Source: a virus | Strand: one strand, 5' to 3' | IMG/VR virus record: IMGVR_UViG_3300029922_000161 | Location: 1-38,812 of that record | DNA: 38,812 nucleotides | Shown: positions 16,102-23,593 of the stretch, one piece after another | Layout: every line of letters starts with the position of its first letter | Position numbering within the stretch: position 1 is the first letter of the stretch | Notes under the pieces: generated by a model | Database searches by the model: none | What the model saw: only the letters and a program-made list of their open reading frames with translations | What the model was told of the DNA's origin: nothing | Made by a program: the position numbers and the translations under genes

Positions 16102-17667
16102 ATGATATTGAAATTACAAGACAAAATTTTTAGTTTTGCTACGGTCACGCTGCTTTCTGCGTTGACGCTGGGTGGAATTGCGGCCTGGTATTCTATTCAG
16201 GGGTTGATTGCTATATTCTCAGCCGCTGTAATTCCTATTATGATAATGGGCGGCGCGTTAGAAGCAGCTAAGGTTGTCACTACTGTCTGGCTCCATCGTT
16301 ATTGGAAACGTGCATCTTGGTTTATGAAGTCGTATATGATTACGGCTGTTTGTCTCCTTGCATTTATTACATCCATGGGTATTTTCGGCGCTCTATCTAA
16401 ATCACACAGCGATCAAGCTCTCGTGAGTGGAGATGTTACTGCTGCTATTGCTGTCTATGATCAAAAAATTGATGCAGCAAAACAAAATATTGATACTGAT
16501 CGAAAAGCATTATCTCAGATGGATGCTCAGGTTGACCAACTTCTAGGAAGAAGTACTGACACTATAGGTGCAAGTAGGGCTGTTACTATTAGAAAACAAC
16601 AAGCTACAGAACGTACATCACTAAATAAAGATATTGAAACAAATCAGGTATTATTGTCTCAACTCAGTGATGAATCTATTCCTATTCGAGCAAAGGGACG
16701 TAAAGTAGAAGCAGATGTCGGTCCGATAAAATATATTGCAGCATTGATATATGGCGATCACCCTAGCAATGATCTTTTAGAGAGGGCTGTACGTTGGGTA
16801 ATTATTATTATTGTGTTCGTGTTTGATCCATTGGCGTTAACATTGGTTCTTGGTGCACAAAGTAGTTATGAATGGCTAGAAGAAGATCGCGCAAACAAGG
16901 TAAAGGATACCAATGAAACATTGGTATCAGATGTCGAAACAAATTTTGGACCGTTTGGTCCTACTACAAATTTCTTTGAGCCAATTATTGATCTTCCGCT
17001 TGTTCCTAGCGGCGATGAATATATTCCATGGACTCCACCTATCGGATCACCTCCTAGGAAGTATAATGAAGAAAAATTACTCACAATAGAAGAAGAGGAA
17101 ACTCCACAAAATGTATTACAATCAAATGATGTTGGATATGATGAACCAGATGGAGACGAATTACCAGAAGAACATATTACCTATGCAACTAAGGTTTCTA
17201 ACCAATTGGAACCAGACGAAATCTCATTATCAGAGTCAGATTTCTACGATGCAGAAGAGGTCCATGGTCCAACAGAAACAATTATTGTCGGACATGACGT
17301 TTCCCCTCTTTTAGAAAAAGAAGAAGAATCTTCTTCTTCTGAACATAAATGGTTTACTGCATCCAGATTAGCTGTAACTCCGGATCATGAAATCATTAGT
17401 ACTGGTTTCGGAACTAAATTCCCTATTAATCCAAATGGCGGAGATTTATTCGTAAGAATAGACCAGATACCCAATAAGGTCTTTAAATTCGATAACACTC
17501 AGTGGATAGTGATCAATAAGGATCAAACCAATTCTTATCTTTATGATAATAATTATTTGAACTATCTTATTGATAGGATAGATTCAGGTGAATATGATTT
17601 AGATTTACTATCTGAAAATGAAAAGATTGAAATCGAACACTACTTGTTAAAGAATATTAAGGCTTAA
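16102..17667 (+). CDS. Multi-pass membrane protein with coiled-coil region
   Basis: A 521-residue protein. Predicted membrane segments lie near residues 11-33, 36-58, 78-100 and 231-255 (WVIIIIVFVFDPLALTLVLG). Motif GGALEAAKVVTTVWLHRYWK joins segments 2 and 3. Residues ~115-200 form a charged coiled coil (YDQKIDAAKQNIDTDRKAL). The second half is a long acidic tail (EEEETPQNV, EEDGDELPEEH-like stretches). Similar proteins occur in T4-like cyanophages without known function. It ends four bases before clpX, so the two may be co-transcribed. Confidence 0.7.
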   Translation: MILKLQDKIFSFATVTLLSALTLGGIAAWYSIQGLIAIFSAAVIPIMIMGGALEAAKVVTTVWLHRYWKRASWFMKSYMITAVCLLAFITSMGIFGALSKSHSDQALVSGDVTAAIAVYDQKIDAAKQNIDTDRKALSQMDAQVDQLLGRSTDTIGASRAVTIRKQQATERTSLNKDIETNQVLLSQLSDESIPIRAKGRKVEADVGPIKYIAALIYGDHPSNDLLERAVRWVIIIIVFVFDPLALTLVLGAQSSYEWLEEDRANKVKDTNETLVSDVETNFGPFGPTTNFFEPIIDLPLVPSGDEYIPWTPPIGSPPRKYNEEKLLTIEEEETPQNVLQSNDVGYDEPDGDELPEEHITYATKVSNQLEPDEISLSESDFYDAEEVHGPTETIIVGHDVSPLLEKEEESSSSEHKWFTASRLAVTPDHEIISTGFGTKFPINPNGGDLFVRIDQIPNKVFKFDNTQWIVINKDQTNSYLYDNNYLNYLIDRIDSGEYDLDLLSENEKIEIEHYLLKNIKA

Positions 17668-17671
17668 AATA

Positions 17672-18916
17672 ATGTCAGAAAATAAAATATCCTCATGTTC
17701 ATTCTGTGGATCATCAAAAGATGATGTATCCAAACTGATTTTCAGTGAGGGCGTAGCTATCTGTAGCGGGTGTATAGAATTATGTAATCAGTTAATAGCC
17801 GCTGAAACTTCACTACACCCAGCCCCCGATGTCGTTGAAACAGACAATAAACTAGATGCATATAGCATTAAAGAGTATTTAGACCAATATGTCATAGGGC
17901 AGGATAATGCAAAGGAAGTACTTTCAGTAGCAATATCAAATCATTATAAAAGGATTAATAATCCTTCAAAAGACATTCAGGTACATAAAGGCAATCTACT
18001 TATAATCGGCCCGTCAGCCTCAGGGAAAAGTTTGCTAGCGAAAACAGCCGCGAAATATCTTGATGTACCTTTCGTTATAGCTGATGCTACTAGTTTAACT
18101 GAAGCCGGCTATGTAGGAGAAGATGTCGAGTTTATGATATCAATGTTATTATCTTTAGCAGACAATGATGTATCCAAAGCCGAGCGAGGTATTGTATTTA
18201 TAGATGAAATTGATAAGATTTCTCGTAAGAGTGAAGGTGCAAGCATTACTAGAGATGTAAGCGGTGAGGGAGTACAGCAAGCTCTATTAAAACTTATTGA
18301 AGGTACTAAGTGTAGAATAAGTACTACCGGAAAGAGAAAACATCCGCAAGGTGATATGATAGAAATAGATACAAAGAATATTTTGTTTATCGCGGGCGGG
18401 GCCTTTGTCGGCTTGGACAATATTATCAAAAGTCGAACAAGTGGATCGTCGATTGGGTTTGGGCCATCTGTTCGTGCTAAAACTGATAAAGTAGAATTAA
18501 ATAATGTAATACCAGAAGATATGACCAAATTTGGAATGATCCCGGAGTTTATAGGAAGATTTTCCACAATAGTGACATTGAGTAATTTGACTACTGATCA
18601 ATTAGTAGAAGTTTTAACAAATGTTAAGAATAATTTTATCGATCAATACAAATATCTGTTTAGTTTAGACGGAATATCTTTGAGTTTTACTGATGCAGCT
18701 ATAAGAAAAATTTCTCAGAATTGTACAGATTTAAAGTCTGGCGCGCGTGGACTACAAACAGAAATTGAACGGGTATTAATGAAACCTATGTTCCATATGA
18801 AATTATTCAAAGAGCATGGTGTATTTCATATAACTATAGATGAAAAACATGTTAATGATCCTGCATTAATCATTCGGGAATATCTACCAATGGTAAAACT
18901 TATTGACCCAAAATAG
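17672..18916 (+). CDS. clpX: ClpX, AAA+ unfoldase of ClpXP
   Basis: A 414-residue full-length ClpX (E. coli has 424). The zinc-binding domain has four Cys (C9, C12, C31, C34). The AAA+ module shows VIGQDNAK, Walker A GPSASGKS (about 112-119), pore loop GYVGEDVE, Walker B IVFIDEIDKI, an RKH loop (KRKHPQGD), PEFIGRF and the sensor-2 motif LKSGARGL. The ClpP-docking loop IGF is present in GSSIGFGPSV, so pairing with ClpP is likely. Substrates enter through the pore and are delivered to ClpP. A phage copy could redirect the host protease or pair with the phage ClpP at 21152. ATG start without an obvious ribosome site, just after the preceding stop. Confidence 0.96.
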   Translation: MSENKISSCSFCGSSKDDVSKLIFSEGVAICSGCIELCNQLIAAETSLHPAPDVVETDNKLDAYSIKEYLDQYVIGQDNAKEVLSVAISNHYKRINNPSKDIQVHKGNLLIIGPSASGKSLLAKTAAKYLDVPFVIADATSLTEAGYVGEDVEFMISMLLSLADNDVSKAERGIVFIDEIDKISRKSEGASITRDVSGEGVQQALLKLIEGTKCRISTTGKRKHPQGDMIEIDTKNILFIAGGAFVGLDNIIKSRTSGSSIGFGPSVRAKTDKVELNNVIPEDMTKFGMIPEFIGRFSTIVTLSNLTTDQLVEVLTNVKNNFIDQYKYLFSLDGISLSFTDAAIRKISQNCTDLKSGARGLQTEIERVLMKPMFHMKLFKEHGVFHITIDEKHVNDPALIIREYLPMVKLIDPK

Positions 18917-18950
18917 TCGCACTTTATGAGAGAACCTATATAATAAGTAT

Positions 18951-18979
18951 TATTGCAGTTGCTTTTAAGGACTGCAATA
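18951..18979 (+). promoter_or_regulatory. 5' leader hairpin of hsp20
   Basis: TATTGCAGT (18951-18959) and ACTGCAATA (18971-18979) form a perfect nine-base-pair stem with an 11-base loop. Loop bases CTTTTAA (18962-18968) are complementary to TTAAAAG (18993-18999), which overlaps the hsp20 ribosome site AAAAGGAG. A TATAAT at 18939-18944 has no clear -35 partner. Confidence 0.5.
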
Positions 18980-19010
18980 AGTCATTCTTGCTTTAAAAGG
19001 AGAACAACAA

Positions 19011-19475
19011 ATGACACAACACCAACTAACCCTTCCACGTGGGGTAGATTTCCCACAAATTCATCGTTTTTCTGTAGGATTCGATAATCTATTCGATGAA
19101 CTGTTGCGAACTACCGTACAACAACAAGCTAACAACGCGAATTACCCTCCATACAATATAATCAAACACTCTGAGGATAAGTTCAGTATCGAACTTGCTG
19201 TGGCAGGTTTCACTGAAAAAGAGCTTGACGTGACCCTAGAAAAGAATATACTGTCTATTAGAGGTAGCAAGCCTGCACCTGATACTGAAGGACATGATTA
19301 CAAGGATTATTTGCATCACGGAATTTCTTCCAGAGATTTTGTCAGAACATTTACTTTGGCAGAATATGTTGAGATCATTGAAGCTAAGATTGCCAATGGT
19401 ATTTTGACAGTAGAACTAGAACGTCAAATTCCTGAGGCAGCAAAGCCTAAGACTATTCAAATTAGTTCTATATAG
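19011..19475 (+). CDS. hsp20: Small heat-shock protein (Hsp20/alpha-crystallin)
   Basis: A 154-residue holdase chaperone. The N-terminal arm has VGFDNLFDELLR; the alpha-crystallin domain follows: YPPYNIIKHSEDKFSIELAV, AGFTEKELDVTLEKNILSI, and the closing AKIANGILTVELERQIPE (A-x-x-x-N-G-I-L motif). The C-terminal IQISSI supplies an I-x-I-type oligomer motif. It binds unfolding proteins without ATP. Hsp20 genes are common in T4-like environmental phages. Strong ribosome site AAAAGGAG; the leader carries a hairpin with complementarity to that site. Confidence 0.93.
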   Translation: MTQHQLTLPRGVDFPQIHRFSVGFDNLFDELLRTTVQQQANNANYPPYNIIKHSEDKFSIELAVAGFTEKELDVTLEKNILSIRGSKPAPDTEGHDYKDYLHHGISSRDFVRTFTLAEYVEIIEAKIANGILTVELERQIPEAAKPKTIQISSI

Positions 19476-19498
19476 GCATACTTCGAAGTATGTCTATA
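19471..19498 (+). terminator. Hairpin after hsp20 (terminator-like, no T tract)
   Basis: A stem of 12 base pairs with one G-U pair around loop TCGA; the core CATACTTCGAAGTATG is a perfect palindrome. It overlaps the hsp20 stop. There is no run of T after it, so it may protect or process the mRNA, rather than terminate. Confidence 0.45.
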
Positions 19499-19531
19499 GC
19501 TCTAGTTGCTTGCGCGAACAAGTGAACGAGG

Positions 19532-19567
19532 GTGGTTGGGGACAGGTACGCCTCTCCCGCGAACCAC
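19532..19567 (+). ncRNA. Structured segment in the hsp20-clpS gap
   Basis: GTGGTT (19532-19537) pairs with AACCAC (19562-19567), followed inward by GGGG/TCCC and GG(TACG)CC. It is GC-rich for this genome and lies outside any ORF. It may be part of the transcript linking hsp20 and clpS, or a small RNA. Not a tRNA by inspection. Confidence 0.3.
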
Positions 19568-19583
19568 ATTTCTTAGAAATATC

Positions 19584-19591
19584 GATAAATA
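19584..19591 (+). promoter_or_regulatory. Late promoter motif GATAAATA before clpS
   Basis: A NATAAATA match giving a predicted leader of about 26 bases that includes the AAAAGGA ribosome site of clpS. Confidence 0.5.
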
Positions 19592-19622
19592 CACTTGAAT
19601 TCTAACAAAAGGATTAGCACAA

Positions 19623-19934
19623 ATGACTACAGCAGAACCGAATATTAAGCAAAAGATCAAGCCAAATATGTCCTTGAAGGAACCGCCACTTTATAAGATC
19701 ATCTATATTAACGATGAATTTACCAGTATGGAATTTGTTGTTTCTTCGCTTATTGAGTATTTCAACTATAATCCTGACACCGCTGGCGTGATTACGTGCG
19801 ATATTCATGAAAAGGGTAGCGCAGTTGTTGCAGTTTTGCCAGCCGAGCTAGCTGAACAAAAAGGAATCGAAGTTACTTTGGATGCTCGCGCTCAGGGATA
19901 TCCGCTTCAGATAAAAGTTGAATCAACTGATTAA
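19623..19934 (+). CDS. clpS: ClpS, N-degron adaptor for ClpAP
   Basis: A 103-residue ClpS (E. coli has 106). The N-terminal arm of ~20 residues is followed by the core PPLYKIIYINDEFTSMEFV. Residues expected in the N-degron pocket are present: N30, D31, M36 and H62 correspond to E. coli N34, D35, M40 and H66. E. coli D36 is replaced by E32. ClpS binds proteins with bulky N-terminal residues and hands them to ClpA, whose N-domain is encoded at 28062. The C-terminus overlaps the stop of the convergent pseudo-phosphoesterase gene by four bases. Confidence 0.93.
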   Translation: MTTAEPNIKQKIKPNMSLKEPPLYKIIYINDEFTSMEFVVSSLIEYFNYNPDTAGVITCDIHEKGSAVVAVLPAELAEQKGIEVTLDARAQGYPLQIKVESTD

Positions 19935-20641
19935 CTTTTTACGGCTATTCTAGCCGCATAATACGGAGTATTTCGTATATACGGATTGTGAATGAAAGTC
20001 GTATAGTTGCTAAGTGTATCGACATATTTCCCATACGATCCGAACACCCAGTGTTTAATTTTGTGTTCGGTATCTGAATGTATTGCAATTTGTAATACAG
20101 ATTGTGTATGAGTGATGTTAGGCTCTTCACCGAAATATAATGAAGGATCTGGAACAGCGTTGGACACAACAATTATGTTTCGTACATCTAAGTGCCTTTG
20201 TATCTTTTCAATTGCAGCATGTAGGTAGTTTATATCTTCGTGTCTAGCGGAGACCGGCATTAAATTATTAACAGTGAGATCATCATTGATTGTGTTGTTC
20301 CAACCATTTATACCGATGATGGCTACACCATCAATTATTACTATATTTTGATAAAGCATTCCTATTTTGGGTATATGACTAGTTATAGTGATTAGCTCAG
20401 ATGTCCTGTCAGATATCTTTGTTGCAGTTTCATATTCCAGAGTACCTGGAATAAAAAAGATACCCTGATAGAACCTACTCAAATGAATCAGAGTTTGCAT
20501 TAATATCTTTAAGTCAGAACTTATGTTTCCAGCAACAATACAATATAAGCTGGTAGCCTTTCCCTCCCAATTGAATTTTGACGATTCATTCGGAGTAAGG
20601 TTCAAATCACTAATAACATCAAATCCTATATCCTGTGACAT
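19931..20641 (-). CDS. Calcineurin-like phosphoesterase homologue with lost metal ligands
   Basis: A 236-residue protein whose layout follows metallophosphoesterases: DVISDLNL (normally D-x-H), VAGNIS (normally AGD), FFIPGTLEYE (normally PGNHEYY), IIVVSNAVPD (normally V-T/S-H-H), and KHWVFGSYGKY (normally GHTH). Thus the His, Asp and Asn metal ligands are replaced at every motif (for example H to N14, D to N39, NH to T67-L68). The fold is likely kept but hydrolysis is unlikely, so a binding or scaffold role is inferred. It is the second gene of a minus-strand pair with the membrane protein upstream. Confidence 0.6.
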   Translation of the reverse strand: MSQDIGFDVISDLNLTPNESSKFNWEGKATSLYCIVAGNISSDLKILMQTLIHLSRFYQGIFFIPGTLEYETATKISDRTSELITITSHIPKIGMLYQNIVIIDGVAIIGINGWNNTINDDLTVNNLMPVSARHEDINYLHAAIEKIQRHLDVRNIIVVSNAVPDPSLYFGEEPNITHTQSVLQIAIHSDTEHKIKHWVFGSYGKYVDTLSNYTTFIHNPYIRNTPYYAARIAVKS

Positions 20642-20645
20642 TTTC

Positions 20646-21020
20646 TTACAGGATATTCAGCTTGGGCTTCCGAGGCTTCCGCGAAGATTTAGTAGGAATT
20701 GGATCCTCTTGTGCAACCGGTAATTCTGATTCAATATCGGCTTCGGGTGTTGAATCAATGATCTTTAATACGTTGGGCTTTCTAGTCTTCTTAACTAGTT
20801 CTGTATTATCTTCTTTGCTTAGAATGGGACCAACGCCGGGAATCTTGAACCCCTCTACTTGTAACTGGGATTCTGGCGTCGAAAGCGTTTCGGTTTCTAC
20901 GGATACTAGAGTGTTCACTGAAGCATTATCACTTTCATCAACAGACGGTATTGATTTGATTACTAATAGTCCAGCCAGCAGCAAAATGATTATCAATAGT
21001 GCTCCTAATAATATAAACAT
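20646..21020 (-). CDS. Single-span membrane-anchored protein, Lys/Pro-rich tail
   Basis: Starts with a strongly hydrophobic segment (MFILLGALLIIILLLAGLLV), then an acidic/Ser-Thr linker and a basic Pro-rich end (KSSRKPRKPKLNIL). The ATG at 21020 is preferred because AAGGAG lies nine bases upstream; an in-frame ATG at 21044 would add eight residues but has no ribosome site. One N-terminal membrane segment with the rest in one compartment. Function unknown. It lies five bases upstream of the pseudo-phosphoesterase on the same strand. Confidence 0.55.
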   Translation of the reverse strand: MFILLGALLIIILLLAGLLVIKSIPSVDESDNASVNTLVSVETETLSTPESQLQVEGFKIPGVGPILSKEDNTELVKKTRKPNVLKIIDSTPEADIESELPVAQEDPIPTKSSRKPRKPKLNIL

Positions 21021-21118
21021 TAAAAATTTCTCCTTATTTCTCATGTATTTAGTGTGATATCTTGTCTATAAGAAAATATTACCCGAGTTGTTTGCTTTCT
21101 GATTCAATACCGTGCAGT

Positions 21119-21133
21119 ATGTATTACATACAT
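21119..21133. repeat. Small palindrome upstream of clpP
   Basis: ATGTAT-TAC-ATACAT, six-base arms, 19 bases before the clpP ATG in the gap between divergent genes. It could be an operator or leader hairpin. Weak evidence. Confidence 0.3.
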
Positions 21134-21151
21134 AATCAAAGAAGGAAAAAT

Positions 21152-21745
21152 ATGTCAAACTTAGTACCAATGGTAGTCGAACAAACCGTAAAAGGTGAAA
21201 GAGCATACGATATCTTCTCCAGGCTTTTGAAGGACAGAGTAGTTCTGTTAGAGGGGGAAGTTAATGAACATATGGCTAGTATTGCGGTTGCACAATTATT
21301 GTATCTAGAATCTGAAAGTTCTACGCAGGATATTTCAATATACGTTAATTCTCCAGGTGGGAGCGTAACAGCCGGTCTCGCAATCCTTGATACAATGGAT
21401 TTTATCAAACCGGATATCAGTACAATCGCAATTGGTCAAACAGCTAGTATGGGAAGTTTGTTGGCACAAGCAGGGACTAAGGGAAAACGATTTATACTCC
21501 CGAACACCCGTGTAATGATACATCAACCATCAGGCGGCGCAGGCGGCAAGCAAAGCGATATTGAAATTTCATACAAAGAAATTACTTACCTTAAGCGGCG
21601 CCTTACTCAGATATATGTTGATCATAATACCGCCGGCAAGACATTTGAAGAATTTGAAGCAGCAATGGATCGTGATTTCTTTATGTCTGCACAAGAGGCA
21701 GTAGATTTTGGCCTAGCAGATATGGTACTAAGCCGCAGGCCTTGA
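21152..21745 (+). CDS. clpP: ClpP protease, proteolytic core
   Basis: A 197-residue ClpP. The start at ATG 21152 is set by AAGGA and by the N-terminus [11 protein letters not shown], which corresponds to the mature E. coli enzyme; no propeptide is present. The catalytic triad is intact: S99 in GQTASMGS, H124 in MIHQPSGG, D175 in [11 protein letters not shown]. Other family marks are [15 protein letters not shown] and the handle region. It should form 14-mers. Both phage unfoldases carry IGF loops that dock in its hydrophobic clefts. Head-maturation ClpP-like proteases of phages lack this close match to cellular ClpP, so a role in regulated proteolysis is more likely. Confidence 0.96.
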   Translation: MSNLVPMVVEQTVKGERAYDIFSRLLKDRVVLLEGEVNEHMASIAVAQLLYLESESSTQDISIYVNSPGGSVTAGLAILDTMDFIKPDISTIAIGQTASMGSLLAQAGTKGKRFILPNTRVMIHQPSGGAGGKQSDIEISYKEITYLKRRLTQIYVDHNTAGKTFEEFEAAMDRDFFMSAQEAVDFGLADMVLSRRP

Positions 21746-21758
21746 TTTTTTATAAGTT

Positions 21759-21784
21759 AGGTGATATGCTTAAGCATGTCACCT
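21759..21784. promoter_or_regulatory. 26-base palindrome at the Toprim gene start
   Basis: AGGTGA, one mismatch position, ATGCTTAAGCAT, one mismatch position, TCACCT; symmetrical about 21771/21772 with a single G-T pair as RNA. It contains the ATG at 21776, so it could be an operator or a hairpin hiding the start codon. Confidence 0.4.
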
Positions 21785-22303
21785 TTAGAAGAACATCTCA
21801 AAGAACGTCATTTAGACCTTAATTTGCATCGTCCTTACGTTGACGATGCAGAAGGTGTGGTGACGTTTTTCCTTTGGAATCTTAGTGGGAACATTGTCGG
21901 GTACCAGACTTATAGGCCAGCTGGTTCAAAAAAAGTAGACAACAATCCAAAATTAGGGAAATATTTTACCAGAAAGACCTATCCCTCTATTGCTGTATTT
22001 GGGGTTGAGAGTCTTCATCTTACTCCTAATCTTGTTTTTTTGACAGAAGGCATATTCGATGCCGCCCGGCTAACTGAGCGTGGCTATAGTGCTTTGGCAG
22101 CATTATCAAATGATCCAAAAAAGGAACTTAGAAACTGGTTGTTTTGCTTGAATCGAAAAGTTGTTGCGGTATGTGATGATGATTCTGCCGGAAAGAAACT
22201 TGCAAGGTTCGGTGATGAGGCGGTATTTTGTGAGTCTGGGCAGGATTTGGGTAACAGCACTGATGAATTCGTTTCTAAATTAATATATAAGTATAGTAGA
22301 TAG
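21776..22303 (+). CDS. Toprim-domain protein (primase-like)
   Basis: A 175-residue protein. The start could also be GTG 21761. An N-terminal part resembling the substrate-binding region of DnaG/gp4 primases (VVTFFLWNLSGNIVGYQTYR) is followed by a Toprim domain: VFLTEGIFDAARL with the catalytic Glu, and VVAVCDDDSAGKKLA with the D-x-D metal site. There is no zinc-binding or helicase domain, so it is shorter than a full primase. A role in priming or RNA/DNA processing is inferred. It follows clpP by 30 bases. Confidence 0.7.
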   Translation: MSPLEEHLKERHLDLNLHRPYVDDAEGVVTFFLWNLSGNIVGYQTYRPAGSKKVDNNPKLGKYFTRKTYPSIAVFGVESLHLTPNLVFLTEGIFDAARLTERGYSALAALSNDPKKELRNWLFCLNRKVVAVCDDDSAGKKLARFGDEAVFCESGQDLGNSTDEFVSKLIYKYSR

Positions 22304-22312
22304 GATGATATT

Positions 22313-22699
22313 ATGGAACTAACTGAAAATAGCAAAGCCAGATTAAAGAATACCTTCGAAGGGTTTAATGTTCCGCCTGATTTCTATGAGCCGGTATATA
22401 ATTATCTTGTATACGGGCACCAGCCGGGTGGATTTTTTACCTCTATTTTGGCAAATGATTTTATGGGTGCAATGCCTAGATCACATCATAGCAATTCAGT
22501 GGTGTCTTTATCGAATCTCGCTAAATGGATATCGTATTATCTTCCTGAATATAGTGCCTGGGGTTCATATGATACAGTTAAATATTGGTTGATGATGTCT
22601 TCGGAAGATCGCAGGAAAGTATTAGAAAAATGTAAGCTGATATTCACAGAACAAGAAGAAGTCATTATGATTCTTAAAGACGAAAAATTTCATGCTTGA
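22313..22699 (+). CDS. Conserved phage protein with G-G-F-F-T-S-I-L-x-N-D motif
   Basis: A 128-residue protein. The segment YLVYGHQPGGFFTSILANDF and following MGAMPRSHHSN resemble a widespread small phage family in which a G-x-P-x-G-F/S-F-x-x-A-V-L-x-N-D signature is followed by a Trp/Pro-rich helix (here YLPEYSAWGSYDTVKYWL). No function is known for that family. Starts nine bases after the Toprim stop, with GGATG as ribosome site. Confidence 0.55.
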   Translation: MELTENSKARLKNTFEGFNVPPDFYEPVYNYLVYGHQPGGFFTSILANDFMGAMPRSHHSNSVVSLSNLAKWISYYLPEYSAWGSYDTVKYWLMMSSEDRRKVLEKCKLIFTEQEEVIMILKDEKFHA

Positions 22700-22724
22700 G
22701 ATGTGATTGATAATATGTTATTGT
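22696..22724 (+). promoter_or_regulatory. Sigma70-type promoter
   Basis: TTGAGA (22696-22701), 17-base spacer, TATTGT (22719-22724). A start near 22731 precedes ATG 22744; AAAGGAG at about 22730 serves as ribosome site. Confidence 0.55.
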
Positions 22725-22743
22725 GAATGAAAGGAGTGTTGTT

Positions 22744-22911
22744 ATGGAACGAAATTATTTTCGAGAAGGGTACGATGCCTGGTATGAAGGTGATCGATAT
22801 CGTCCGAATGATGCTGAAGCATATGATGAATTCATGCGCGGGATGGCCGCGGCATGTGAAGAAGAATATAAGCACAGATTAGAAATTGACCAGTACGCGG
22901 ATCATTATTAA
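22744..22911 (+). CDS. Small acidic protein (55 aa)
   Basis: The start at ATG 22744 is set by AAAGGAG eight bases upstream. Sequence: MERNYFREGYDAWYEGDRYR, then a helical part FMRGMAAACEEEYKHRLEID. Aromatic-rich motif Y-x-x-G-x-x-A-x-x-x-G, seen in small phage and plasmid proteins of unknown role. Probably complete. Confidence 0.5.
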   Translation: MERNYFREGYDAWYEGDRYRPNDAEAYDEFMRGMAAACEEEYKHRLEIDQYADHY

Positions 22912-22914
22912 TTA

Positions 22915-23292
22915 ATGGCTATTGATTCTTCACTATACAAGCCTAATGCATTTATAGATACGGTTCGTCGAAACTTTTGCATGGCTGGATATCCTGTTAA
23001 AAGTTTAACAGTAGATAGCACAGAGTATGAACTGAATCATGAGCCGGATAAAAAGATATCTTTATCATCATCGGTATTTCTAAATATATCATATAGTGAA
23101 AAATCATTTACTTCTCCGGTGTTTCGCTGGGAATTCGAAGATGGTCGTAGATTTCAGGCACGACCAGAATGTGATGTGAAAGTCACTAAGCATAGAGCAT
23201 GGCCATGTACTTGGGAAACTGCTGAGTTTGATGATCAGAAAATGATGAAAAATCTTTATGAGTTAGTCAAATCCTCATATGATGATATTTAA
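22915..23292 (+). CDS. Hypothetical protein (125 aa)
   Basis: Begins three bases after the preceding stop. N-terminal helix (FIDTVRRNFCMAGYPVKSL), then beta-rich segments (SLSSSVFLNISYSEKSF, PVFRWEFEDGRRFQ) and a final helix. No motif of known enzymes. No family recognised. Confidence 0.5.
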   Translation: MAIDSSLYKPNAFIDTVRRNFCMAGYPVKSLTVDSTEYELNHEPDKKISLSSSVFLNISYSEKSFTSPVFRWEFEDGRRFQARPECDVKVTKHRAWPCTWETAEFDDQKMMKNLYELVKSSYDDI

Positions 23293-23305
23293 AATGGAGA
23301 TACAA

Positions 23306-23593
23306 GTGTCATCACTACCTAAACTATCCGATCAAGAGCGTAATTGGTATATCCTTAAGGGATATGAAATAATCGAGTACCCAGAATTGCGCTTCTGGCG
23401 ACTAAACGGCAAACTTCATAGAGAAGACGGCCCAGCAGTTGAATATCCGTCCGGTACTAAATGTTGGTATCTAAACGGCAAATATCATCGCGAAGATGGT
23501 CCTGCTATTGAAGATGCAGACGGAACTCGGGAATGGTATTTGAACGGAGAACTTCATAGAGAAGTTGCTCCGCCGGATTCCCAAATGAATTAA
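23306..23593 (+). CDS. HREDGPA-repeat protein (2-3 repeats), truncated end
   Basis: A 95-residue member. GTG 23306 is preferred: GGAG lies six bases upstream and the protein then starts SSLPKLSDQERNWYILKGYE like its relatives; ATG 23294 is possible. Two full units (NGKLHREDGPAVEYPSG, NGKYHREDGPAIEDADG) and a third cut short (NGELHREVAPPDSQMN). The C-terminal cap is missing, so this copy looks truncated. Its stop overlaps the end of the convergent phoH. Confidence 0.65.
   Translation: MSSLPKLSDQERNWYILKGYEIIEYPELRFWRLNGKLHREDGPAVEYPSGTKCWYLNGKYHREDGPAIEDADGTREWYLNGELHREVAPPDSQMN

Noticed and set aside
18939-18944. TATAAT before hsp20
   Set aside because: No recognisable -35 box at 16-18 bases upstream, so it was not listed as a separate promoter.
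19499-19570. Possible tRNA in the hsp20-clpS gap
   Set aside because: The hairpins do not form a cloverleaf and no T-loop consensus was seen.
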